IMG/VR virus record: IMGVR_UViG_3300043499_000086
Coordinates: 1-52,791 of that record
DNA from: a virus
DNA: 52,791 bases
Direction: 5' to 3' (one strand)
The notes under the pieces are model-generated. The model was not told where the DNA came from and ran no database searches. It saw nothing but the letters and a program-made list of their open reading frames with translations. The position numbers and the translations under genes are program-made. Of the stretch, positions 38,634 to 45,938 are shown piece by piece (position 1 is the first letter of the stretch; the number at the start of each line of letters is the position of its first letter).

Positions 38634-41600
38634 AGGGCCTTCTCCTTCGTTGAAGATTGCGGTCACCTGGTCGGACCCAATGGCCTCGTCCTGGATGAAG
38701 ACGAACAGATCGACGGGTGGCACCAGTTCGCTGGTCACATCGTCCGCGCCAATGGCGTCGTCCGCTACCACCGCGCTCCGGTCGTAGATGACGCTCACCT
38801 CGTCGGAGCCGAGCGCCGTGTCGGCCAGGGACGTGGCGCGGCCCCACGTCGTCACGACGTGATCCAGCGCCACCCCGATGTCCGGGATGACGGAGGTCAG
38901 GCCGCGCGCCGTCGTGACGGCGTCGGAGCCGACTGCGGTGTCGGCTCCGGACCGGCCCCGAACCGCCAGGGTGACAAGGTTGTCACCCCCGACAGCGATG
39001 TCTCCGGCCCCGGCCTGTCCGGCTCCGGAACGCTGCAACGAGACCTCGTCCGCCCCGACTGCGGTGTCAGCGGCGGAGCGGACCACCGTCTTCTGGGCCG
39101 TCAGAAGGTCACTACCGACCGCGGTGTCAGCGATGAGGATGGTGCGCTGCCCGGCCAGCGTCTCGCTGCCGTAGGCCGAGTCGGCAATGACCCGCTCCCT
39201 GGTCCAGAGCAGGGTCACCGAGTCGGAGCCCGCTGCGGTGTCGGCCAGCGCCTTCTGGCTGCCGCTCGGGGCGACCGCCAGGTCCGAGCCGACCGCCACG
39301 TCGGCGGGGGTCCGCAGCCGTGACCACAGGACCGTCACGTCGTCGCTGCCCACGGCCAGGTCGTCGGCGGTGGCGAAGACGTTGACGACCCACAGGGCGG
39401 TCACCGCGTCGGAACCAACTGCGGCATCTGCCGCAGTTCGATCACGGGTCGCGGTCACCGTTACGTCGTCGGTGCCGACCGCGTTGTCGTCCACGGTCTC
39501 GACGGCCGAGCCGATCCGCGAGGAGGTGACCGTGTCGGAGCCCACCGCATGGTCGGCCTCGGTGCGGACCCGAGCGGCCAGGACGTTCGCGGAGTCGGTC
39601 CCACCGGCCACGTCGGCAATGACCCGGTCAACGGTCCGGACGATGGTGACCGAGTCGGTGCCTACTGCGCTGTCGGCGGCAAGTCGGCTAGCCGCCGACA
39701 GCGTGCTGACGCTATCGGACCCGACCGCTGTGTCGGCAGGGTTCGCGGTGAGTGCCTGCCCGGCCTCGAAGACGAAGGTGGCGGAGTCGGAGCCGGTGGC
39801 GAGGTCGGTGACGGTCTTGCCGGTCGCCTTGGTCACCGTCACCGCGTCGGTGCCATCGGCGCTGTCGGCAACGACGCGCACCCGTTCGGAGGTGGTCGTC
39901 GCGGCGTCGCTGCTGGTGGCAACGTCGGCGGGGTAGGTCGTCAGCGCAGCGGGCGGCGTGCCCATCCCGAGCGTGTAGTGGGCCTGGACCTCGCCCGCAG
40001 GCAGGACGCGCCCGTAGAGCGCGATGTTGGAGAACCGGCCTGCGAACGGCTGCTCCCCCAGGGTGAAACGCAGGAAAGGCGTGTTGATCGCTGGGATGCC
40101 GGTCCCAATACCGCTGTCCAGCGTGCCGCTGCCGACCAGGACGCCGTTCTGGTAGACCTTCCACGCGCCATTGCCCACCGTGACCACGAAGTGGTGGATG
40201 GAGTCCGGCATGACCTGGGGGTTCAGGACGGCGTTGTAGGCCGCGAGGCCGTTCCCGTTCCGGTCCGTGATGTTGCCGCCGAGGGAAGGCAGGTACGCCT
40301 CGAAGCCGGAGTTCAACTGCGCGGTGAACGAGACGAAGAAGTTGCACAGGTTGCGGTGCGGGTAGGTCGTGTGGGTCGGGGAGACCCATTGCTCGTAGGA
40401 GTAGGCCCCGGAAATCTCCGGTATCTGGGTCGTGTGCGTCTCCGCGCCCTCGTTCTGCGGGACAGCGGGCAGCGCCGTTGACGGCCCCAGCCCGTAACCG
40501 ATGGGCGGACCCTGGGTGTGGACTGTGCCGTTCGCTGGGCCTGCTGGCTGCCAGGTCGCCGGGTACTCGGGGATGATGCTGTTCGCGGCGACAGCCTGAC
40601 CGGAGGGTTCATCGAACTTCCAGTAGTGGAGCGCCCCGGAGGCGACCACCGCCTCGTCGTAGTTGGCAACGCGAAGCGTTCCCGCGACGTTGATGTTGTC
40701 GATGTTGGTGCCCTGGGCGGTGCCCGACGCGGCCCAGAACTGGCCGAACACCCCGTGGGTGAAGTGCTCGCCGTCCAGGTGCGGGGCGAGGTCCAACGTG
40801 TTCGTGACGACGACCGCGTTGTCGGAGATGCGTCGCACCGTGCAGGTGACGACGGTGCCGACCGCCTGAATGGTGACCCGGTACCAGGTGTCGAGCGGGA
40901 GGTTGGCCTGTCGAGGGCCTATCGAAGTCATGCTGTTGTTGGTGATCCGCATGAAGCCGCTGCTGTCACCGGAACTCTCAAGACGGACCGTGAAGCCGTC
41001 CATGCCGTTGACCGGATCGGCACCGTTGGGGGTACACCAGAACATGGCCTCGTAGATGTCCCGGCCACCGCCCTGGAGCATGTCGAAGGTGTAGGTGAAG
41101 TCGCCCGTGATGTCCCAGCGCGAGTACGGCTTGCCTCGCCACCCTCGGTACGCGCCGTTGGTCCACAGCGACGGGGCCGGGTTGCCGACCGCCGCGTCGA
41201 GCGTCACCGGGTACTGACCGGGGAACGGGTCGGGAGCAACGGTGACTACGTCGATGTCCCGAGGCAGCCCGTTGGCGAAGGTCTCCGGGAACACCAGCGG
41301 CGGCGGACCGGCGAACACGAACGTCGCCTCGTCGGTGCCCTCCGCTGTGTCGGCCGGGTTCTCGAACCGAGGAATCGTGACCGAGTAGTCCACCGTCACG
41401 TCGGCGTGGTCAATGGAGCCGACGCGGCTCTGGGTGCTGCTCGCCCCGTTGAAGGTCGTGCGGACCTTGAAGTTCGCTGCCTGCAACTGCGCCAGGGTGA
41501 CCGGGAATATCGCCGTGTCGTTGCTGGGCACAGTCGTATCGGCCCCGGTGCCCGCTGTCCCAAGCGGGGTGGTCCCGCTGTACGGCTGGAACCGGATCGA

Positions 41601-41855
41601 GACGAACCGCGCGGCGTTGTTGACCAGGGTGCGGATCGTCACCGAGACGCTGTTGATCGTCGCGCCAGCCGGGATCGAGGAGAAGTCGTAGCCGCTGGTC
41701 TCGATGTAGCCGATGGCGTTGGAGACGCTGCTCGTCCAGGTCGCGTAGGTCGCCGGGGTGCTGCCCGGCGTCCCGTCTACCGCATTGGTGACGTTGGCCC
41801 AGGTGGTCCCAGAAGTGACCGGCGTACCGGAGCCACGCCTAGTGAGGGTAGGCAT
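37875..41855 (-). CDS. Giant virion protein: LamG-like domains, AVGSD repeats, C-terminal head-tail adaptor
   Basis: A 1326-residue continuous frame. Residues 1-160 are a beta domain, 187-395 and 405-630 are LamG-like domains (the second with SYEQWVS, WKVYQNGVLVGSG, GRFSNIALYGR). Residues 640-1070 hold about 21 units of roughly 20 residues around ADTAVGSDxVT. Residues 1075-1326 (CWPVDYSCCPDF, MLTGYRVGGCPITVRPC, many Cys) look like the actinophage head-to-tail adaptor, normally a separate protein of about 250 residues. No stop separates the parts. An internal GTG at 38633 could also make the adaptor alone. The palindrome at 38969-38988 sits in one repeat unit, encoding GGDNLVT. Confidence 0.7.
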   Translation of the reverse strand: MPTLTRRGSGTPVTSGTTWANVTNAVDGTPGSTPATYATWTSSVSNAIGYIETSGYDFSSIPAGATINSVSVTIRTLVNNAARFVSIRFQPYSGTTPLGTAGTGADTTVPSNDTAIFPVTLAQLQAANFKVRTTFNGASSTQSRVGSIDHADVTVDYSVTIPRFENPADTAEGTDEATFVFAGPPPLVFPETFANGLPRDIDVVTVAPDPFPGQYPVTLDAAVGNPAPSLWTNGAYRGWRGKPYSRWDITGDFTYTFDMLQGGGRDIYEAMFWCTPNGADPVNGMDGFTVRLESSGDSSGFMRITNNSMTSIGPRQANLPLDTWYRVTIQAVGTVVTCTVRRISDNAVVVTNTLDLAPHLDGEHFTHGVFGQFWAASGTAQGTNIDNINVAGTLRVANYDEAVVASGALHYWKFDEPSGQAVAANSIIPEYPATWQPAGPANGTVHTQGPPIGYGLGPSTALPAVPQNEGAETHTTQIPEISGAYSYEQWVSPTHTTYPHRNLCNFFVSFTAQLNSGFEAYLPSLGGNITDRNGNGLAAYNAVLNPQVMPDSIHHFVVTVGNGAWKVYQNGVLVGSGTLDSGIGTGIPAINTPFLRFTLGEQPFAGRFSNIALYGRVLPAGEVQAHYTLGMGTPPAALTTYPADVATSSDAATTTSERVRVVADSADGTDAVTVTKATGKTVTDLATGSDSATFVFEAGQALTANPADTAVGSDSVSTLSAASRLAADSAVGTDSVTIVRTVDRVIADVAGGTDSANVLAARVRTEADHAVGSDTVTSSRIGSAVETVDDNAVGTDDVTVTATRDRTAADAAVGSDAVTALWVVNVFATADDLAVGSDDVTVLWSRLRTPADVAVGSDLAVAPSGSQKALADTAAGSDSVTLLWTRERVIADSAYGSETLAGQRTILIADTAVGSDLLTAQKTVVRSAADTAVGADEVSLQRSGAGQAGAGDIAVGGDNLVTLAVRGRSGADTAVGSDAVTTARGLTSVIPDIGVALDHVVTTWGRATSLADTALGSDEVSVIYDRSAVVADDAIGADDVTSELVPPVDLFVFIQDEAIGSDQVTAIFNEGEGPVDDYCWPVDYSCCPDFDSYDNATKIRSIALAGATLQMLTGYRVGGCPITVRPCRKVCDGYQPYYAGQPLAPVNWSGQWFNCTCGGDTCGCGAICQLELPRPIGSVQEVKIDGVVLDPLTYRVDDGKWLVRLGDECWPDCQDMALADTEVGTFSVTYLNAIPVDALGAYAAGTLACEYAKACNGQKCRLPSGVTSVARQGVSYEIASGAFPNGETGIREVDTWVARFNPHHLRMPTQVWTPDEPNLVRTITWP
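38969..38988 (-). repeat. Dispersed palindrome copy 35
   Basis: 8-bp arms, loop ACCT on the reverse strand. In an AVGSD repeat unit, encoding GDNLVT. Confidence 0.9.
39417..39438 (-). promoter_or_regulatory. AACTGCGGCA palindrome, copy 3
   Basis: AACTGCGGCA-TC-TGCCGCAGTT inside the AVGSD-repeat part of the giant virion gene, far from any visible promoter. Confidence 0.45.
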
Positions 41856-41882
41856 GGTGCTACCCCCTCACGTCGTCGTAGA

Positions 41883-42443
41883 TCAGGCCCCGGTGAAGGT
41901 GTGCGTCCAGGTGACGGTGAGGGAGTCCCCGGCTGCCTTCGGGGCAGGAGAGGCCAGGAGGACACGGCTGACGGTGTTCGCGGCCGGGCTGGTCGCGTCG
42001 GTGGCGATGGTGTCGTTGACGATGACGGCCTCGGTGATGTTGCTGGCCGTCGTGCCCTCGCCCGCTGCGTAGGTGCGCTTGAAGGTCGCCACGTTGCCGG
42101 AGACGGACGGGAAGGTCGCGTCGAACGCCTTGTTGGAGGTGGGCAGGTACGTCGCCAGAGCGGCTCCTGCGCCCGTCTTGGCGACGGCGGTAGCGCCGGT
42201 ACCCAACTTCATTCCGGTGGCGCTGGCGGGCTGCCCTGAGGTCGCCACGGCCCGCGCCACATAGAAGTTGTCACCGGCCGTGGTGATGAGGTTCTTCTGC
42301 TTGGACTCGTGGTACTTCTTGCCGTCCTTGTCGAACCACTCGACCAGGACATCGCCCTCGATGACCATGACATCGGCGTTGTCTCGACGGCGCTCCGCCT
42401 GAACAGCGACCTGGTCGCGGCCCTGGCCCTTGTCCTCTGCCAT
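41883..42443 (-). CDS. Virion (head decoration-like) protein
   Basis: A 186-residue protein; GCGAAAGGCACACCA precedes ATG. After a charged start, residues 50-186 show the pattern NFYVARAVAT..., GMKLGTGATAVAKTGAGAAL, NITEAVIVND and VTWTHTFTG. I associate this with small virion surface proteins found beside head genes in several phages. Decoration is likely but not proven. Confidence 0.55.
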   Translation of the reverse strand: MAEDKGQGRDQVAVQAERRRDNADVMVIEGDVLVEWFDKDGKKYHESKQKNLITTAGDNFYVARAVATSGQPASATGMKLGTGATAVAKTGAGAALATYLPTSNKAFDATFPSVSGNVATFKRTYAAGEGTTASNITEAVIVNDTIATDATSPAANTVSRVLLASPAPKAAGDSLTVTWTHTFTGA

Positions 42444-42471
42444 TGGTGTGCCTTTCGCTGTGAGGTGGAGC

Positions 42472-42491
42472 GGGTGACAAACATGTCACCC
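42472..42491 (-). repeat. Dispersed palindrome copy 36
   Basis: 8-bp arms, loop TGTT on the reverse strand, opposite to most late copies. 29 bases before the ATG at 42443. Confidence 0.9.
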
Positions 42492-42493
42492 CG

Positions 42494-42538
42494 GTCCGGC
42501 AGACCGGCCCTCAGGAGGTAGGGACCAGTCTGCCGGAC
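42494..42538 (-). terminator. Intergenic hairpin between two virion genes
   Basis: GTCCGGCAGAC / GTCTGCCGGAC (11 bp), with inner CCCT/AGGG pairing, directly after the stop at 42547 and next to a palindrome copy. It could reduce read-through or protect mRNA ends. Confidence 0.4.
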
Positions 42539-42546
42539 GGTAGGGG

Positions 42547-43506
42547 TTACGCCTCGGCTCCGACCGGCTCGGAGTCCTGCGGCTCGGCGTCCTGCGTCTC
42601 GGAGTCAGCGGCCATGACCGCCGCGTCCGAAGCCCAGGCGGTGCCGGTCCAGTGAGCCTTCTGGTTGTTTCCCAGCAGGACGTGCTGGCCCGGAGTCCAG
42701 GCCGTGGTCGGGCTGGCCGTGACGCCGGTCATGCCCGCGAGGCTCTGCGGAGCGTAGGAGTCCACCGGAGTCCAGGTGCCGGGGGTGCCAGCGGTCGCAC
42801 CGGTCGCGGGGACACCGCTGGAGATGCAGTCACAGGCGGCCTCAGGCGGGGCCACGTCGGTCAGTTGGACGTGCAGGTGGTCGCCACTGAGGATCGGCTC
42901 CAGGAGAGGCCCTGCGGTGCCGCCAGAGCCCCGGACGACGTTGTACGGGCCGACGCCCCACCCGGAGCCCGTCTTGGTCGCCGCACCGTTGATGGTGAAC
43001 GAGACCGCCGCGTTCTCAATGGTGAAGTCACCCAGCGTCCCGCCCTGCATGAACGGCACGAGGATGTAGCCGTAGGTGCCCTGCGCCTCCGGGTTCTCCG
43101 GGTCGCAGGCGACCTGGGGAACGTTGCTCCAGAGTTCGAGCGCGAAGCCGTAGTCGCAGGCCGACCGGTCCGAGTTGACCCGGAAGCCCACGGCGTTGCC
43201 CTGCCAGTCGTAGACCGCAGCCTGACCGGTGAGCATGGCGTACAACTCGGGGTTGACCGCACAGAACGTGATGACCGCGGTGTAGCCGGTCAGGGTCGGG
43301 CAGGCCGCGTCACGAACGCAGACCTTGCCCGAGGCGTTCGTGACGCTGATCTCCTCGCCCTCATCGGTGTTGGCCGTGAAGGCGACGGACACGAACCCGT
43401 CAGTGGTGACCGATCCGCACGCGCCCGCCTTGGGACGCCCGCAGCCGTCGAGGGCCGTAGCCCGCATCACCCGCCCACGGACCAGTGGGAAACAGTTGTT
43501 CGACAC
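42547..43506 (-). CDS. Putative major tail protein
   Basis: A 319-residue protein starting at GTG after GACGAGGAGTAGGCCC. The N-terminal 1-220 (SNNCFPLVRGRVMR..LDGCG, VTTDGFVSVAFTANTDEGEE, VGFRVNSDRSACDYGFALELW, TLGDFTIENAAVSFTINGA, GWGVGPYNVV) follows a pattern I associate with the major tail tube protein of Streptomyces phages. Its place right after the capsid gene is early for a tail tube gene, so a head-decoration role remains possible. The C-terminal 235-319 is a flexible domain with a charged end. Confidence 0.55.
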   Translation of the reverse strand: MSNNCFPLVRGRVMRATALDGCGRPKAGACGSVTTDGFVSVAFTANTDEGEEISVTNASGKVCVRDAACPTLTGYTAVITFCAVNPELYAMLTGQAAVYDWQGNAVGFRVNSDRSACDYGFALELWSNVPQVACDPENPEAQGTYGYILVPFMQGGTLGDFTIENAAVSFTINGAATKTGSGWGVGPYNVVRGSGGTAGPLLEPILSGDHLHVQLTDVAPPEAACDCISSGVPATGATAGTPGTWTPVDSYAPQSLAGMTGVTASPTTAWTPGQHVLLGNNQKAHWTGTAWASDAAVMAADSETQDAEPQDSEPVGAEA

Positions 43507-43510
43507 GGGC

Positions 43511-43816
43511 CTACTCCTCGTCCTTGTTGGCGGACTTCACCTTGGCGACGACCTCGGCCGGAGCATTGAAGCCACCCCGGTCGTAGTTCACGGTCACCAC
43601 CCGCTGGTCCAGACCTGCTTCCTCGGCGGCTGCCAGGAGCAGTACGGCGTTGTCCTCGTTGATCCCGGCGTAGAAGGTCTCGCCCTCCTCGGCCGGAGCC
43701 GCCTCGCTGTCCTCGGAGGTGACAGGCTTGTCACCCTCCTTGACCTCAGCGGTCTCGGCGTCCACGACCTCGTCATCGCTCTCGGGCAGGTAGCCCTCGT
43801 CGTTGTCGGTTGCCAT
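43511..43816 (-). CDS. Acidic small protein after the capsid
   Basis: A 101-residue protein; GAGGAGGTTGAACG precedes ATG. Acidic N-terminus with EGDKPVTSED (about 27-36), encoded by the palindrome at 43718-43735. The second half has a helix and a VVTVNYDRGGFNAPAEVV segment. It might be a head-accessory protein. Confidence 0.6.
   Translation of the reverse strand: MATDNDEGYLPESDDEVVDAETAEVKEGDKPVTSEDSEAAPAEEGETFYAGINEDNAVLLLAAAEEAGLDQRVVTVNYDRGGFNAPAEVVAKVKSANKDEE
43718..43735 (-). repeat. Dispersed palindrome copy 37
   Basis: 7-bp arms, loop AGCC on the reverse strand. Encodes GDKPVT in the gene at 43,511. Confidence 0.85.
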
Positions 43817-43885
43817 CGTTCAACCTCCTCGAAGGTGAAGGGGGCGGGCCGTCCGGCGATGGCGCAGACGACCCGCCCACGACGG

Positions 43886-45517
43886 TTAAACGACGGTTCC
43901 GGTGAGGCACTCGACGTTGGTGTTGGCACCCGTGATGCCAGCCGAGCACAGGTCGATGGTCGTCTTGTACGCCTTGTAGCACTTCTGGAGGAGAAGGACT
44001 CCCTGCTCGTAGAACAGCGCCGTGTAGAGGTTCTGCTTGAGCGAGGCGGCGTCGTAGACGGCGTCGAGGCTGATGACCGGGGAGACGCCCTTGACGAACG
44101 TGCCAGCCGGGTAGACCAGGGCCTCGACGGTGGCCGGGTATCCGGTCGCGTCATCGGCAAGGGTCTGCCAGGACTGGACGAACTGGAGGCTGACGTTGCG
44201 GGCCGCGAAGTACGCCGCGATGTTCGCGTCGGTGACGGCAAGCAGGTCCACGCCGGTCCGAATCGACAGGTCGGAGCGGATCGCACCCTTGGCCCAGTAG
44301 GGCAGGACGACCTCGACCGTGGCGTTGTTGGCGATCCGGAAGTTGCTCCGGGCCACGATGGCGATGAACTCGACGTGGTCGAGGATGTCGCTGGCCGAGG
44401 ACCCACGCGAGGCCAGGTCGATGGCCGTGGCCGCGGCGAGAGCCTGGGCCAGCAACTTCGCGGTGATGGCGTGCTGGTGGGCAATCATCGCCTCGCGGAT
44501 GAACGCGGCGACGAGTTCCGGGTAGCCCGCCTCGGTGAGGATCGGGGAGGTGAGGCAGATGCCGCACGCCTCCAGCCGGACCTCGGTGAACGGAGGACAC
44601 GGGACCTCGTAGCAGGTCTTGGGCGTACCGGCGATGGCCTGCGCCTCGGTCTGGCAGAACGTCGCACCGTAGAGCCCCGAGAAGTCGGGCCCGGAGGTGT
44701 AGCGCACGCCGCCACGGCTGACGCTGATCTCCGGGAGGTCCCAGAGGCCGTCAGTCGAGCCGCCGCCACAGAGGTCGTAGATCGTCTCGGACGGAGCACA
44801 CCAGCCACCGGAAGCCGTCAGGCTCCGGCCGGGCAGGCGACCCTCGCGGCTGGCGTAGTCCACGATGTCGGAGTCACGGCTGCCGGAGGCGGTCAGTTCG
44901 GACGGGAACGACAGGTTGAACTGGCCGACCGGGTACCGCTGGAGCGAGGCACCCTGGACGCCCCACGCGCTCGGGAAGGCGCGAGCCTTGTTCAGGAAGC
45001 CGTCCGTGAGGTTGTCCCAGTCGCCCATGACCTGGCCGACCGAGTAGCCCGGCACGTCCGCGGAGGCGGTGATGACGATGCTCTGGGCGGCTGGCGTCTC
45101 GGGGACGACGGGGAGGGCGACGCGACGCGAGAGCGTGGCGATGCCGGTGCTCGCGGCCGGGACGGTGGCGGGCTCGGACTTGGCGACCGGCTCGGGAGTG
45201 GGCGTCGGCTCCGGCTCGGGGGCCGGGTCGGGGGCGGGCTCAGGCTCGGGCACGGTGGCCTTCGGCTGGACGGAGGCGGCCTCACGAACGGCGGCCATCC
45301 GGGAGACGCGGGTGGTGGCTGCGGTCTCGCGGCCCTCCTGCTCGTCGCGCAGGATGCGCAGCGAGGCGACGATCCGCTCGGCGGCGGCCACGTCGTCATC
45401 GGTGGGGGAAGCGAGTTCAAGCAGCGCATTGAGGGCGTCTTCGCCCTCGGTGATCTTGGCGGCGAGTGCCTCGGCGTCGTAGGCGCTGAGGTCCTCGACA
45501 ACGGAGAAGTCGGCCAT
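43886..45517 (-). CDS. Major capsid protein with N-terminal scaffold region
   Basis: A 543-residue protein; CAGGAGATACCGAC precedes ATG. Residues 1-95 are helical (delta/scaffold-like), followed by a Pro/Glu-rich linker (about 100-150). From about 175 the shell domain shows VMGDWDNLTDGFLNKARAFP, CGGGSTDGLWDLPEISVSRG, CYEVPCPPFTEVRLEACGIC, and the helical spine IREAMIAHQHAITAKLLAQ, of the HK97-fold capsid in actinophages. The scaffold is probably cut off by the protease encoded just upstream. Confidence 0.85.
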   Translation of the reverse strand: MADFSVVEDLSAYDAEALAAKITEGEDALNALLELASPTDDDVAAAERIVASLRILRDEQEGRETAATTRVSRMAAVREAASVQPKATVPEPEPAPDPAPEPEPTPTPEPVAKSEPATVPAASTGIATLSRRVALPVVPETPAAQSIVITASADVPGYSVGQVMGDWDNLTDGFLNKARAFPSAWGVQGASLQRYPVGQFNLSFPSELTASGSRDSDIVDYASREGRLPGRSLTASGGWCAPSETIYDLCGGGSTDGLWDLPEISVSRGGVRYTSGPDFSGLYGATFCQTEAQAIAGTPKTCYEVPCPPFTEVRLEACGICLTSPILTEAGYPELVAAFIREAMIAHQHAITAKLLAQALAAATAIDLASRGSSASDILDHVEFIAIVARSNFRIANNATVEVVLPYWAKGAIRSDLSIRTGVDLLAVTDANIAAYFAARNVSLQFVQSWQTLADDATGYPATVEALVYPAGTFVKGVSPVISLDAVYDAASLKQNLYTALFYEQGVLLLQKCYKAYKTTIDLCSAGITGANTNVECLTGTVV

Positions 45518-45634
45518 GTCGGTATCTCCTGACAGAGCAAGCGGACGGGGAGGTTGAACTGACACTCCGCGCTTGGCGCTGGGAGAACTCGCTACGGCTG
45601 GGCCGCGGGCGACATCTGTTCGGAGAGTAGAGCA

Positions 45635-45659
45635 GGGCCGTTGCTCTTGGCAACGGCCC
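45635..45659 (-). terminator. 10-bp hairpin before the capsid gene
   Basis: GGGCCGTTGC / GCAACGGCCC with a five-base loop. It overlaps the candidate -35 box, so it may be an mRNA processing or attenuation structure. Confidence 0.4.
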
Positions 45660-45755
45660 CGCTGTTTGCTCTCCCACAGGCGTCCGGTCCCATGTCCCGG
45701 TTCTCTGCCGCTATATCGCGTGCTGGGTGCGTACTTTGCCGTGGTGTGACGAGCA

Positions 45756-45775
45756 GGGTGACAAGTCTGTCACCC
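45756..45775 (-). repeat. Dispersed palindrome copy 38
   Basis: 8-bp arms, loop GACT on the reverse strand. At the upstream end of the capsid leader. Confidence 0.9.
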
Positions 45776-45779
45776 ACCA

Positions 45780-45938
45780 CTACTTCGTCTTGTAGGTCCC
45801 TCCACCAGCCCGAATCTGGGCGGCTCGCGCCTCCATCTCGGTGCGGTAGGTCTTCTGCTCACCGCGCGGGTTGGTGAAGACGAACTCCTTGGGGGTGCCG
45901 TCCGCGTTCTTGTTGCCGCCGCTGCATCCGCAGGCCAT
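45780..45938 (-). CDS. Small Cys/Gly protein before the capsid
   Basis: A 52-residue protein, shorter than most genes. MACGCSGGNK start, then FVFTNPRGEQKTYRTEME and a helical ARAAQIRAGGG end. Proteins of this type lie between protease and capsid in other actinophages, with unknown function. Its ATG shares one base with the TGA of the protease gene. Confidence 0.7.
   Translation of the reverse strand: MACGCSGGNKNADGTPKEFVFTNPRGEQKTYRTEMEARAAQIRAGGGTYKTK

Larger units (their letters stand above)
45518..45779 (-). promoter_or_regulatory. Leader region of the capsid gene
   Basis: A 262-base intergenic stretch, unusually long for this operon. It holds a palindrome (45756-45775), a 10-bp hairpin (45635-45659), and a possible promoter TTGCCA (45653-45648), 18 bases, TACTCT (45629-45624) on the reverse strand. 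A dedicated signal here would raise capsid expression; that is inference. Confidence 0.35.
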
